49,778 nucleotides of DNA from Thermogemmatispora tikiterensis (GTDB taxonomy: Bacteria; Chloroflexota; Ktedonobacteria; Ktedonobacterales; Ktedonobacteraceae): NCBI RefSeq assembly GCF_003268475.1, contig NZ_MCIF01000002.1:1124075-1173852 (forward strand), written 5' to 3'. This document shows, piece by piece, positions 25,057 to 33,996 of this stretch. The first letter of the stretch is position 1. Each line of letters opens with the position of its first letter. The position numbers and the translations under genes are program-made. The notes beneath the pieces are model-generated. The model searched no databases. It was not told where the DNA came from and was given only the letters and a program-made list of their open reading frames with translations.

Positions 25057-25911
25057 ATGGCTGAGCGCGATCCTGAACCTGGCGACGCCAGAGCCAGAGG
25101 CAAAGAGCGCCTGATTCAGGCAACGGAGAGCTTGCTGCGCAGTCGTCCTTTTGAGGAAGTGACCGTCGAGGAGATCACCAGGGAGGCCAAACTGTCGCGT
25201 CCGGCTTTTTACTACCACTTTGCTGGCGGCAAAGAGCAGCTGCGAGCGACGCTGGTAGAGCGTGGCTTGCTGCGCGAGAGGCCGGCCCAGGATACCCGTG
25301 CCCTGATCCTGGAGGCGGCGCTGCGTGCCTTTGCGCGCTCGGGGATCTCAGCCACCACGCTGGATGAGATCGCGGCTGAGGCAGGGGTCTCGCGTGGTAC
25401 CCTCTGCTGGCACTTCCATACGAAAGAGGAGCTGCTCACAGCCCTGATCAGGCACTACCTTCCGCATGGGACACTGCAGTCCGCTATTGCCGAAGCTGTG
25501 CATGAGGCCGAGGAGGGCCAGATCGATGATCGCACGGCAGTCTACCGCATTGTGGCGGCTTTCCACGACACGTTGATGGCTGCCCCCCAGGGTGATTTGT
25601 TACGCCTGGCCATGCTGCTGATCCACAGCCACCCTGATGCAGCCCAGATTCTGGCAAGGGTGCTGACGGAGAATCGTAAGATCCTGATCAACTTTGTGCG
25701 CACGCGGCAGGAGCAGGGTCGCTTTCGGCGCACCTTTGCCCCGGAGCTGATTGTGCAGATTCTGGCTTCGATCTTCGTCATGCGGGTCGTCGCACGGGAC
25801 CTGCTCAGCCAGCTGTCTGTGAGACAGTTTTCGCGTGAAGAGCTGATCGAGCAGCTGGTCGATCTGCTCTTTTACGGCATGGTACCCTGCGATCAACGCG
25901 AGCGAGTCTAG
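25057..25911 (+). CDS. Regulator with two tandem TetR-type DNA-binding domains
   Basis: This 284-aa protein has two successive TetR_N helix-turn-helix units. The first (about 18-62) reads VTVEEITREAKLSRPAFYYH, and the second (about 80-126) contains ATTLDEIAAEAGVSRGTLCWH. Ordinary TetR proteins are near 200 aa with one such domain. The C-terminal part (about 135-275) is helical, like a TetR ligand and dimer domain. It probably represses itself and the exporter genes that follow, through the dyad at 24994-25013. ATG 25057 follows GGGGAG at 11-12 nt. The exporter gene begins 86 bp downstream. Confidence 0.85.
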   Translation: MAERDPEPGDARARGKERLIQATESLLRSRPFEEVTVEEITREAKLSRPAFYYHFAGGKEQLRATLVERGLLRERPAQDTRALILEAALRAFARSGISATTLDEIAAEAGVSRGTLCWHFHTKEELLTALIRHYLPHGTLQSAIAEAVHEAEEGQIDDRTAVYRIVAAFHDTLMAAPQGDLLRLAMLLIHSHPDAAQILARVLTENRKILINFVRTRQEQGRFRRTFAPELIVQILASIFVMRVVARDLLSQLSVRQFSREELIEQLVDLLFYGMVPCDQRERV

Positions 25912-25997
25912 CTACATAAGGAGTGCAACCAACCGAGACTGGTTCCCGCGCTGTGTGAGTAAGTGAGTTTCGCGATAGAGGAGAGGAGCTTTGCTGT

Positions 25998-27629
25998 ATG
26001 CAAGCAAGCGAGCAAACAGGGCAGCGGAGAGGTGGTCTGGCCTATAAGTGGATTGTGGCGATTGTGGTGATTATTGGCGTCTTCATGTCGATTCTGGACC
26101 AGACCATCGTCAATATTGCCATTCCCCACCTGCAAGCTGCCTTCGGGGCCGATCTGCACACGGTCCAGTGGGTGCTGACGGCCTATATTCTGACCCAGGG
26201 TGTGGTCACGCCAACGGCGGCCTTCTTCGCCGATACGTTGGGGATCAAACGCTTTTATATCATCTCCCTGGCAGCCTTTACGCTTGGCTCGGCCCTCTGC
26301 GGCCTGTCCTGGAGCCTGCCAGCCCTGATCTTCTTCCGCATCCTGCAGGGCATCGGCGGCGCCTCGCTCTTCCCGCTCTCGATGGCCTTGGCCTTCAGGG
26401 AGTTCCCTCCCGAGGAGCGCGGGATGAGCATGGGCCTCTTCGGAGTTCCGGCTCTGCTGGCGCCCGCCATCGGCCCAACCCTGGGCGGCTACCTGGTAAC
26501 GTACGCTGGCTGGCAGCTGATCTTTTACATCAATGTGCCGGTCGGTATTGTGGCCGTACTGCTGGCGATCTTCCTGTTGCGTGAGCAGCCGGTGGAGCGC
26601 AGGCCACGCTTCGATGCAGCGGGTTTTGTCTTTGCCGCTGCTGGCCTGGCCTCCCTGCTCTACGCCCTCTCGGAGGCCAGTACTTACGGCTGGGGCTCGA
26701 CACTGGTACGCGGCTTCTTGCTCGCCGGCGTGCTGGCGCTGGCCATCTTCACAGCCATCGAGCTGATGCTCGCAGCACGCGGGGGCGAGCCACTGCTTGA
26801 CTTACGTATCTTCGCCAATGGCCCCTTTACAACCAGTACCATCGCCCAGGTCTTCATCATCTTCGGCATGTTTGGAGGTCTGTTTCTCTTCCCGATCTAC
26901 CTGCAGGATTTGCGCGGGCTGAGCGCCTTCCAGGCCGGCCTACTCCTTCTGCCCCAGGCCCTGGCCTCGATGGTCAGCTCGGTGTTAGGCGGAGTGCTGG
27001 TCGACCGACTCGGAGTGCGTCCGGTAATGATTCCGGGCCTGCTGGCTCTGGCCCTGGCCAACTGGGAGCTGACGACGATCACGGTCAACTCGCCCTTCGG
27101 CTGGTTCCAGTGGATTCTGGTCCTGCGTGGCGTGGCCCTTGGTCTCTCGGTACAGCCACTGGCTGTAGCCAGCCTCTCAACGATTCGCCCCGAGAAGCTG
27201 GCCCAGGCCTCTTCGATCAGCACAGTCACGCGCTCGGTCTCTAGCTCCCTGGGCATCGCCGTGCTGGCTACGCTGGTCCAGACACAGAACCAGATTCATT
27301 TCGGTCATCTGGCGGAGATGGTGACCGCCAGCTCGCCGCTGGGCCAGCTGATCCCGCGCATCCAGGCTCTCTTTATCCTGCAAGGAGCTGATGCTCGCTC
27401 GGCCTACAATGCGGCCCTGCAGCTGATCGCTCAGCTGCTACAGCAGCGCAGCTATGTGCTAGCGATGCAGGACGCCTTCCGCGTGACCCTGGTGGCGACG
27501 GTGCTGGCGATGGTGGCGACGCTCTTCGTGCGCTCGGGCGTCCGTCCTCGCTGGGCGCGCCGCCGCGGTGTCCCCGAGGCCAGCGAGGAGCGCACGGCTG
27601 CCACAATGGAGACCATGTTTGCTGGCTAG
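25998..27629 (+). CDS. MFS exporter, DHA2 (EmrB/QacA) type
   Basis: This 543-aa membrane protein has the 14-helix drug:H+ antiporter pattern. Motif D1 is seen as FMSILDQTIVNIAIPHLQ in helix 1, motif C-type glycines in GVPALLAPAIGPTLGGYLV, and WQLIFYINVPVG marks the helix 5-6 region. It should expel hydrophobic compounds across the membrane. The start ATG 25998 follows GAGGAG. It sits between a TetR-type regulator and a HlyD/EmrA-like adaptor in the same direction, the usual order of a regulated efflux operon. Confidence 0.9.
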   Translation: MQASEQTGQRRGGLAYKWIVAIVVIIGVFMSILDQTIVNIAIPHLQAAFGADLHTVQWVLTAYILTQGVVTPTAAFFADTLGIKRFYIISLAAFTLGSALCGLSWSLPALIFFRILQGIGGASLFPLSMALAFREFPPEERGMSMGLFGVPALLAPAIGPTLGGYLVTYAGWQLIFYINVPVGIVAVLLAIFLLREQPVERRPRFDAAGFVFAAAGLASLLYALSEASTYGWGSTLVRGFLLAGVLALAIFTAIELMLAARGGEPLLDLRIFANGPFTTSTIAQVFIIFGMFGGLFLFPIYLQDLRGLSAFQAGLLLLPQALASMVSSVLGGVLVDRLGVRPVMIPGLLALALANWELTTITVNSPFGWFQWILVLRGVALGLSVQPLAVASLSTIRPEKLAQASSISTVTRSVSSSLGIAVLATLVQTQNQIHFGHLAEMVTASSPLGQLIPRIQALFILQGADARSAYNAALQLIAQLLQQRSYVLAMQDAFRVTLVATVLAMVATLFVRSGVRPRWARRRGVPEASEERTAATMETMFAG

Positions 27630-27754
27630 CCTCGCCCATCCTACTGGCGACCTGGTTCTGCCATGACTCTACGACCAAGGCAATCCGCACGGAGTCCGAG
27701 CTTGCTTACTCCGCCTTGCGCGATCAAGAAGGCTAACTGAGGAGTGTGATTCAG

Positions 27755-28480
27755 ATGAGACGCCTGATTCTGGTCCCTGTCCTGACGGTGGTCGCTCTCT
27801 TCGCGATCGCTGGAGGGATCGCCTACTGGATTTACTATAACTATACGTACTATAGCACCGATGATGCTCAGGTAACGGCTCCGATTGTGACAATCAGCGC
27901 CCCAACCAGCGGCACGCTGACTACGCTGAGCGCCAACCTGGGTGACCATGTGAACACTGGCCAGACAGTGGCCCAACTGACGCCTGTGGTTACCGCCACA
28001 ACCGGGGCGAGCGCTAGCGCTGCCGCGCCAGCGCAGACTACAACTGCGCCTACAGCTGCTACTCGCACGAGCACGGCGCGGGCCTTGCCTCTGACAAGCC
28101 CTATTAGCGGCACGGTGATCCAGGTTGCGGCTGTCCCCGGCCAGCAGGTGATCGCTGGCTCCCCACTGCTGGAGATCTATGATCCCAGCCACTTGACGAT
28201 CACGGCCTACGTCGATGAGAATGCTATCAATAATATCCAAACTGGTCAGAGCGTCGATATAACAATCGATGCATATAAAGACACAAAGTTCACAGGCCAT
28301 GTGAAGCAGATTGTCCAGGCTGCCGCCTCGGAGTTCTCGCTTCTCCCAGTACAGGATAACGCCAGTGGCAATTTCACCAAGGTCGGCCAGCGCATCCCGG
28401 TGATTATTAACCTGGATGGCACCTCTGGCAAGACCCTGATGCCAGGAATGAGCGCCGAAGTGACGATCCATCTTCACTAA
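27755..28480 (+). CDS. Short HlyD/EmrA-type membrane fusion protein
   Basis: This 241-aa protein starts with an N-terminal transmembrane helix (RRLILVPVLTVVALFAIAGG) and STDDAQVTAPIVTISAP, the usual start of the EmrA lipoyl half. The other lipoyl half appears at LTSPISGTVIQVAAVPGQQV, followed by a beta-barrel domain. Between the two halves, where EmrA has a long coiled-coil hairpin, there is only an Ala/Thr-rich stretch of about 45 residues. That fits an envelope without an outer-membrane channel. The ATG at 27755 was chosen with GGAG 10 nt upstream; a GTG at 27746 is possible. It probably works with the MFS exporter. Confidence 0.82.
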   Translation: MRRLILVPVLTVVALFAIAGGIAYWIYYNYTYYSTDDAQVTAPIVTISAPTSGTLTTLSANLGDHVNTGQTVAQLTPVVTATTGASASAAAPAQTTTAPTAATRTSTARALPLTSPISGTVIQVAAVPGQQVIAGSPLLEIYDPSHLTITAYVDENAINNIQTGQSVDITIDAYKDTKFTGHVKQIVQAAASEFSLLPVQDNASGNFTKVGQRIPVIINLDGTSGKTLMPGMSAEVTIHLH

Positions 28481-28893
28481 AGAAAACTCCACCGGCGAGC
28501 CACTGCCACCCATCATTGGCTTACCAACCTCGCTCACGAGAGGAGTGCGATGGTGGGGGCAGACGCTCGCCCACCGATGATGCGAGGCCAGCCCCAGCAA
28601 TCGGGTTTGGTAGCCAGGACGCTAGCTAGCAGTTCAGGTGAGACAGAATCAGGGGCAGCAGCCCCCTCAGTTAGCGAGCTGTCGCCTGCCTCTTTTCTCA
28701 GGCACTCGCAAACAGCCCGTCCACCACAAACCTGGCCGCACTGGCCTGGCCTGTCTGGAACTGTCCTCGCGTCTGTTAGAGCAGTCTAGCCCAGCCTGGG
28801 AACGTGAAGCCGGAGGGAAAGTCAGGGAGGGAAGGACGAAAGAAGAAGCTTACTCATCAGCGATTTGAAGCGCTCAAGAAAAGGAGCAAAGCA
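28481..28893. other. Intergenic region behind the efflux genes
   Basis: About 410 bp without a convincing gene. A 79-codon frame at 28550-28789 follows GAGAGGAG closely but has low-complexity sequence and no family match that I can recognise. A longer frame for the next protein (from GTG 28804) runs into this region, without a ribosome site. Confidence 0.4.
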
Positions 28894-29307
28894 GTGGTCT
28901 TGCTCATTTCAGGAGGCTCACTCGTCCTCGGTCTGCTGGCCATTATAGCTCTGATCTGGGTGATCAGAAGCACATCAGCCGAGGACCTCTCGTCGAGAGG
29001 CCCATCCTCGGCTGCGCCGCACGTTGAGGTGGCTCCCGCTCTTGAGTCTGAGGAGCGGGAGGCGCTTCCAGCCGGAGAAGATCATCGGGCGCCTTACCGA
29101 GGCCATGAACTGGCCTTGCTCAACCCAGAGCTGCACGCCCTGGCGACACAGCTTCGCACCCTTCATCAGCAGTCGGCAGAGCTGGAGCAGCGCCTGGATA
29201 TCCTGATCCAGGTGGTGGAGCGTATCGAACGCTCGCTACCAGCTCCGGCGGAGGCTGCAAACAACGCCGGCGCCGAGGCGCAGGAGCCAGGGCCTAGCCA
29301 ATCCTGA
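28894..29307 (+). CDS. Single-pass membrane protein with C-terminal helix, unknown function
   Basis: With the GTG at 28894 (AAGGAG 7 nt upstream) this is a 137-aa protein. A transmembrane helix lies at the very N-terminus (VVLLISGGSLVLGLLAIIAL). An acidic, disordered stretch follows, then an amphipathic helix about residues 85-120 (ATQLRTLHQQSAELEQRLDI) that could form a coiled coil. A longer form from GTG 28804 adds a basic cytoplasmic segment. I recognise no family. It lies behind the efflux genes on the same strand, but 400 bp away. Confidence 0.6.
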   Translation: MVLLISGGSLVLGLLAIIALIWVIRSTSAEDLSSRGPSSAAPHVEVAPALESEEREALPAGEDHRAPYRGHELALLNPELHALATQLRTLHQQSAELEQRLDILIQVVERIERSLPAPAEAANNAGAEAQEPGPSQS

Positions 29308-29381
29308 CCTCTTCATACCTACCTAACAGGGCCAGGGAGCAAAGGGAGCGGCACAAGACGCGTGACGCCATCTGTGCCATC

Positions 29382-29400
29382 CATCATGATGATCATGATG
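29382..29400. repeat. Perfect 19-bp palindrome between convergent genes
   Basis: CATCATGAT-G-ATCATGATG is a perfect 9-1-9 palindrome. It lies between convergent genes, and no T run follows in either direction, so it is a weak terminator at best. Confidence 0.4.
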
Positions 29401-29453
29401 AAGGCTCTCCCTGGTCCTGACTTCTTACTGATCGGTTCAGAGAGCACGCTGGC

Positions 29454-29981
29454 TTACCGGCGCTGTACCCTGGCCCCACTGACCAGCGCCTGCCAATCGC
29501 GCAGAATGTCATAATCAAACGGGAAAGCCAGCTCGGGCACAGCCTCTGGACGGAAGAGGGCCAGCTCGCTGACTTCTCCTGGCTGTGGGGCCAGGCCGTC
29601 TAGCGAGCCGGCCAGGGGACGCGCTCGATACGCTACCAGCAGGTGCGGGCTGCCCTTCCGACTGTAGAGACCGAGCAGGTCAAGCAACTCGACGCTCAAG
29701 TTGGTCTCTTCCTTCACTTCGCGCAGCGCTGCCTCTTCCAGCTCTTCACCACGATCAACATAGCCACTGCAGAAGCTCCACTTCCCCCGTCCAGGCTCGA
29801 TCTCACGCCGACCCAGCAGGAGCTGTCCCTCATGCTCAATGACAACGACAGTCACGACCTTTGGGCTAAGATAGAGCACGAAGCCACAGGCCGGACAGCT
29901 CGGTCGCGCCACTGCTCCTACGATTTGCTCGCGCAAGGGAGTCGCACAAAGAGGACAGTAGCGATAGACAAACTCAATCAT
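29454..29981 (-). CDS. Zinc-ribbon Nudix hydrolase (NudC-like)
   Basis: This 175-aa protein has an N-terminal zinc ribbon (CPLC at about 9-12 and CPACG at about 29-33) followed by a Nudix domain whose box reads GYVDRGEELEEAALREVKEE plus TNLSVE. This arrangement resembles NADH pyrophosphatase NudC, although the N-terminal domain of full NudC (about 260 aa) and its SQPWPFP-type signature are missing. The substrate is therefore open. ATG 29981 follows GAGGTG. It is the last gene of the leftward gal set. Confidence 0.78.
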   Translation of the reverse strand: MIEFVYRYCPLCATPLREQIVGAVARPSCPACGFVLYLSPKVVTVVVIEHEGQLLLGRREIEPGRGKWSFCSGYVDRGEELEEAALREVKEETNLSVELLDLLGLYSRKGSPHLLVAYRARPLAGSLDGLAPQPGEVSELALFRPEAVPELAFPFDYDILRDWQALVSGARVQRR

Positions 29982-30059
29982 CGATCACCTCGCGTTTCCA
30001 AAGAAGAGAAGAGCACGCCGGCAAGCAGCTTTCATTGAACTGTGCCGCCTGGCTCTGCC

Positions 30060-30896
30060 CTAGCGATCAGCGAGGGCCCGCGCCAGCACGACGACCGCCA
30101 CAAACTGGCGGTAGATATTCAGAAGATTGTCACCACTGAGGCAAACCGTACGCGCCCCCGTCCGCTCAACGCCTCGCAAACTACAGACCATCTCGGCCAT
30201 GTCGGCCACTAAGAAGGTGACTTCCAGCTGAACTGGCAGCTTGAAACTGGGTGGCTCCAGACGCTCACCCTGAGCCAGGCGCTCAACGGCACGTTGTGCT
30301 CCCGCGCGCAACAGCTCACAGGCTCTGGTTGGATGGAGGTGGGCAGCGGCAAAACGCCCAAGAGAGTGTTTGACGACGATCTTCTCAGCAGCGGGCGCCA
30401 CGATTGCTGTCTCCTGGACCGTCACGTCGTCGCCACTGACCAGAATGATCGGAACGCCATAATGGGCTGCCACCAGAGCATTGATGCCCGCTTCACCTAC
30501 GACCTGCCCGTTGAGACGTACCTCCCAAATGGCCGCCGGGCTATAGGTATGGCAGAGCACGGCTCGCTCCGCCCCAATCGAGCCATGATAGCTGACAAAG
30601 CAGACGCCTGCGAAACTGCTGTCGAGTCCTTCCATCATATAGAGAGGCTTATGGCGACCGCTGATTAAAGTGGCCTCACCGGCTAGCTCCTGCGGGTGGA
30701 GATTGCGCATAAAGTGATGGGCATCGTTGACCACGAATTCTCTGGCCCCGGCCTCCTGGGCCCCAGTGATGACAGCATTGACTTCACGCGTCAACAGAAG
30801 GCGCCCTTGTGCGTATTCTGGCTGCCCCTCGATAATCTGTTCCCAGGCCACAATGCCACTGGTGCCTTCAAAATCAGTCGATAGGAAGAGCTTCAT
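30060..30896 (-). CDS. M55-family D-aminopeptidase
   Basis: This 278-aa protein has the DppA fold. The start MKLFLSTDFEGTSGI supplies the zinc-binding Asp-x-Glu, VVNDAHHFMRN gives a further His, and GEAGINALVAAHYGVPIILVSGDD is the family's central block. It releases D-amino acids from D-aminoacyl peptides, probably in cell wall turnover. ATG 30896 follows AAGGAG; the open frame further back overlaps galK. It lies 28 bp behind galK and is probably in the same transcript. Confidence 0.88.
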   Translation of the reverse strand: MKLFLSTDFEGTSGIVAWEQIIEGQPEYAQGRLLLTREVNAVITGAQEAGAREFVVNDAHHFMRNLHPQELAGEATLISGRHKPLYMMEGLDSSFAGVCFVSYHGSIGAERAVLCHTYSPAAIWEVRLNGQVVGEAGINALVAAHYGVPIILVSGDDVTVQETAIVAPAAEKIVVKHSLGRFAAAHLHPTRACELLRAGAQRAVERLAQGERLEPPSFKLPVQLEVTFLVADMAEMVCSLRGVERTGARTVCLSGDNLLNIYRQFVAVVVLARALADR

Positions 30897-30924
30897 TGCT
30901 GATTGGCTCCTTACACTGTGCAAT

Positions 30925-32235
30925 TTATGCCGGTAGGTAGAGCGCGCCAGGGCCACCAGCCGCCCGGCAGACCTCGACACTCGCCTGCCGCCCAGTCTGG
31001 CGCGGATACTCGCTCAGGATCGCCTCCGTCAACTGCTCTATCGCAGTGTTACGCACCAGGTTGATGGTACAGCCACCAAAGCCTCCCCCCATCATACGCG
31101 CCCCCAACACCCCCTCGACCCGACGCGCAATCTCGACGAGCACGTCAAGCTCCAAACAGCTCACCTCGTACTCATCGCGCAGCCCTGCGTGTGTCCGCCA
31201 AAGGTAGGGACCAACCGCCTCTACCTCCCCCCGCTCTAGTAGATGTGCTACCTCTAGCACCCGCGCATTTTCGGCCACTACATAGCCGGCTCGCCGCCGG
31301 AGCACCTCGGGCAGCCGGCAAGCATAGCGTGTAAACAGCTCCGGCGTCACATCGCGGAGAGCGGTGATCTGCGGCTTTACTGCTCTCTCACCCGCCTCCG
31401 CCTCAGCCTGCAACTGTGCCGCCAGCAAGCGTACGGCTTCTTCGCACTGCTGGCGCCGCTCATTGTAGGCCGAAGCCGCTAGCTCACGCCGCACATGGGT
31501 ATCAGCCACCAGCAGAGCCACCTCATCACTCTCAAAGGGCAGATAGCGAAAGTCTAGTGAGCGACAGTCAAGCAGCAGAGCATGGCCAGGGCGTCCAAGG
31601 CACGAGGCAGCTTGATCAAGAATGCCACAGCGTACTCCAGAGGCCAGATGCTCGGCGCGCTGGCAGAGACGAGCAACCTCCAGGGGCGCCAGGGTCGTTG
31701 AGGCCGCAGCCCCTTTCCCAATAGCAAAGCGACCATCTGAGAACAGGGACGCCGCCCAGGCCGTCGCTACTTCCAGAGCCGCCGAAGAACTCATTCCCCC
31801 TCCCAAGGGGACATCGCCATGCAGAACCGCGTTGAACCCCTGCAGTGCCAGATCAGCCGCCTTTAGCTCACCCAAGACCGCCAGTACATAGCGCGCCCAG
31901 GCGGGTAGCCGCGCCGCCTGAGCCCCGAAGGTAGCGGGTAAACCCTCTAGCTCGATCTCAGCCAGCTCCTGGAACTGCCGCGACCAGAGACGGACGTGCC
32001 CATCGCTTCGCATTCGCCCGGCGAAGGCAACTACACGGTCAACCGCCAATGGCAGAACAAAGCCCTCATTATAATCAGTGTGCTCACCGATCAGATTGAC
32101 TCGCCCAGGCGCCCAGGCCACCCCCAGCGCGGCCTGGGCATCGCTCTGCCCCTCGTCCATGCCAAAGACCATCGAAAATTGCTCCACCGCTAACTGGGCG
32201 GCAGGCGGCAGCCTTCTCGGATCATTCGCTACCAT
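30925..32235 (-). CDS. galK: Galactokinase
   Basis: This 436-aa GHMP kinase phosphorylates galactose at C1. All motifs are visible: GRVNLIGEHTDYNEGFVLPL near residue 45, PLGGGMSSSAALEVATAWAA, and GARMMGGGFGGCTINLV near the C-terminus. It is somewhat longer than the usual 380-400 aa, with insertions in the middle. ATG 32235 follows GAGGG and lies inside the end of galT (14-nt overlap), so translation of the two is coupled. Confidence 0.92.
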   Translation of the reverse strand: MVANDPRRLPPAAQLAVEQFSMVFGMDEGQSDAQAALGVAWAPGRVNLIGEHTDYNEGFVLPLAVDRVVAFAGRMRSDGHVRLWSRQFQELAEIELEGLPATFGAQAARLPAWARYVLAVLGELKAADLALQGFNAVLHGDVPLGGGMSSSAALEVATAWAASLFSDGRFAIGKGAAASTTLAPLEVARLCQRAEHLASGVRCGILDQAASCLGRPGHALLLDCRSLDFRYLPFESDEVALLVADTHVRRELAASAYNERRQQCEEAVRLLAAQLQAEAEAGERAVKPQITALRDVTPELFTRYACRLPEVLRRRAGYVVAENARVLEVAHLLERGEVEAVGPYLWRTHAGLRDEYEVSCLELDVLVEIARRVEGVLGARMMGGGFGGCTINLVRNTAIEQLTEAILSEYPRQTGRQASVEVCRAAGGPGALYLPA

Positions 32236-33142
32236 GAGCAACCCTCGCGATCGCTTCTCGCAATTCTTGCGCCTTTTGAATAGGAGATGAATCGTTGGTC
32301 CACAGCGACCAGAGCATCTCGGACGAGGCGGCATACTTCAGTTTGCCCGGCGCCCGCCCAACTGCCAGAATCTCGATATGGAGATGAAAACGCTCATCAG
32401 CCAGCTGATGGATACCAAGCATATAGGGCATGGGAGCCATAAAGCCATCGTTGAGAGCATTGTAGGCACGGATCACCTGCAAGAGCAAGGCAGCCAGATC
32501 AGTCAGCTCCTCATCACTGGCCGCCGCCAGATCGGCAATATGGCGTCGCGGATAGAGATGCGTTTCGTAGGGATAGCGCACATAGGGGGGAAGAAAGACT
32601 TGCCAGCTGGCGTTCGCCGCGATCTCGTAAGGACTGTTCTCCAGCTCAGTCCGCACCCGGCAGAAAGGGCAGCCGCGTCCCGCCTCCAGTTCCAATCTCA
32701 CCGTCTCCAGCTCCCGCTCCAGCAGCGGTGGCACCACCGAGACCCCATACGCCTGGCCATGCGGATGAAACTGCGTCTGGCCGATGCTCGTACCGCTGTT
32801 CTCGAAGATCATCACCGCCGCATAGCGTTGACTCAGGTCGCAATACAGCTCGCGCCAGAGCCGCGTCACTGCGCAAACCTCTGGCACGCTGAGGCGGGTA
32901 AACGTTCGTTCGTGATCACGGTGGTAGATCACTACATAAGCCTCACCGACCGGTGGACGAAAGGGAGGAAAATCGTTGGGATGTAGCCACACCTGAGATT
33001 CTGATCCGACTCGCCCTTCGCGTACATCGGCGCAAAAAGGGCACTGATCTGTTCCTTCCCTGCGATGCATACGGTGTGGTGCATTGACCACATAGTGACG
33101 CAAAATAGGATTCCATACCAAAGCGTTCGAGTCTTCGTGCAT
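32222..33142 (-). CDS. galT: Galactose-1-phosphate uridylyltransferase
   Basis: This 306-aa protein exchanges UMP between UDP-glucose and galactose 1-phosphate. The active-site HPHGQ is present in TQFHPHGQAYGVS. Zinc-type CxxC pairs are seen at CPFC (about 34-37) and again in the middle. It is shorter than E. coli GalT (348 aa), as in other thermophile forms. ATG 33142 follows AGGGA. galK overlaps its end. The gene for UDP-galactose epimerase is not in the window. Confidence 0.92.
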   Translation of the reverse strand: MHEDSNALVWNPILRHYVVNAPHRMHRREGTDQCPFCADVREGRVGSESQVWLHPNDFPPFRPPVGEAYVVIYHRDHERTFTRLSVPEVCAVTRLWRELYCDLSQRYAAVMIFENSGTSIGQTQFHPHGQAYGVSVVPPLLERELETVRLELEAGRGCPFCRVRTELENSPYEIAANASWQVFLPPYVRYPYETHLYPRRHIADLAAASDEELTDLAALLLQVIRAYNALNDGFMAPMPYMLGIHQLADERFHLHIEILAVGRAPGKLKYAASSEMLWSLWTNDSSPIQKAQELREAIARVAHGSE

Positions 33143-33175
33143 ATCATCCCTGCCTGCATCCTGAGAAGACAGCGT

Positions 33176-33760
33176 TCACAGATAGCGATGGGCCGTTTGC
33201 GTTCCCAGCAGCACACAGCGACCGGCCTGAGCCAGGGCGGTCAGCAGCGCCCCCTTATCGACCGCGCCCTCCGGCGGCTGTGCCTCATCTGAGCCATACA
33301 GCCACTCATTCCAGGTCTGCCAGTCGGTGAACAAAGCCCAGGCCACAGGAGCGACCAGCGCATGGGCGGCACGCAGAATAGCCAGGCCATCCTCATAGCC
33401 TGGCTCCAACGCATCCACCGCCTTCAGTCCTGCGGCCCGCAGGGCCTCAAACGTCCGCAGTGAGCGGACCTCGCCCTCCACCACCTCACAAACCAGGCCC
33501 AGCATGAGCTGTTCAGCAGCCCTCCCATCAGACGCATGAGCTGCAGTCCGCTCCGGTAAGGCAGCCTGCCATACAGCCACCACCAGGCAGCAGGGCGAGG
33601 GCAGCCCACGCAGAAAGGCCTCGATCTGTCCTCTGGTCCAGCCATGCCAGACATAGCCTTCATCCTGCTGCTCCAGCAAGAGAGCGGCATTCAAAAGGCC
33701 CCTGGCATGTTCCCAGAGGGGAGAATCCCCATCGAGCACAGCTACCTCTTGTGCTAACAC
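33176..33760 (-). CDS. Hypothetical protein upstream of galT
   Basis: This 194-aa protein is acidic and mostly helical, with conserved-looking Trp-rich spots (EGYVWHGWTRGQIEAFL and FTDWQTWNEWLYG). The pattern could be an acetyltransferase-like or GNAT-related fold, but no motif decides it. GTG 33760 is chosen because GGAGAGG lies 8 nt upstream; GTG 33769 lies too close to that site. It begins a leftward set with galT 33 bp downstream. Confidence 0.6.
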   Translation of the reverse strand: MLAQEVAVLDGDSPLWEHARGLLNAALLLEQQDEGYVWHGWTRGQIEAFLRGLPSPCCLVVAVWQAALPERTAAHASDGRAAEQLMLGLVCEVVEGEVRSLRTFEALRAAGLKAVDALEPGYEDGLAILRAAHALVAPVAWALFTDWQTWNEWLYGSDEAQPPEGAVDKGALLTALAQAGRCVLLGTQTAHRYL

Positions 33761-33912
33761 AGAGCACACCTCTCCAAGGAGAATAAATCTGACTTTCTTA
33801 TCATATCATCTTCTCTCCTGATGGGCGACCTCGTCTCCCCTGGCAAAGTTGCCGGGCCAGCCAGCAGCCGGGCGAGAGTCCTCTCCTCTAGATTCAGGGC
33901 CGGCAGATGGGG

Positions 33913-33918
33913 TATAAT
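33913..33918 (+). promoter_or_regulatory. Possible -10 box for the small Cys protein
   Basis: A perfect TATAAT lies 79 bp before the GTG at 33997. No good -35 box is seen 17 bp upstream, so the promoter is only partly supported. Confidence 0.4.
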
Positions 33919-33996
33919 GCAAACAGCCTGGGCGCAGTCTAGCCGCTCAGCCACGTTTTCATCTCATCACACGCGCAACAAGGAAGGTACCATACC

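Noticed and set aside
28550..28789. 79-codon rightward frame with a nearby GAGAGGAG
   Set aside because: Low-complexity sequence and another overlapping frame of equal quality; kept only as a note.
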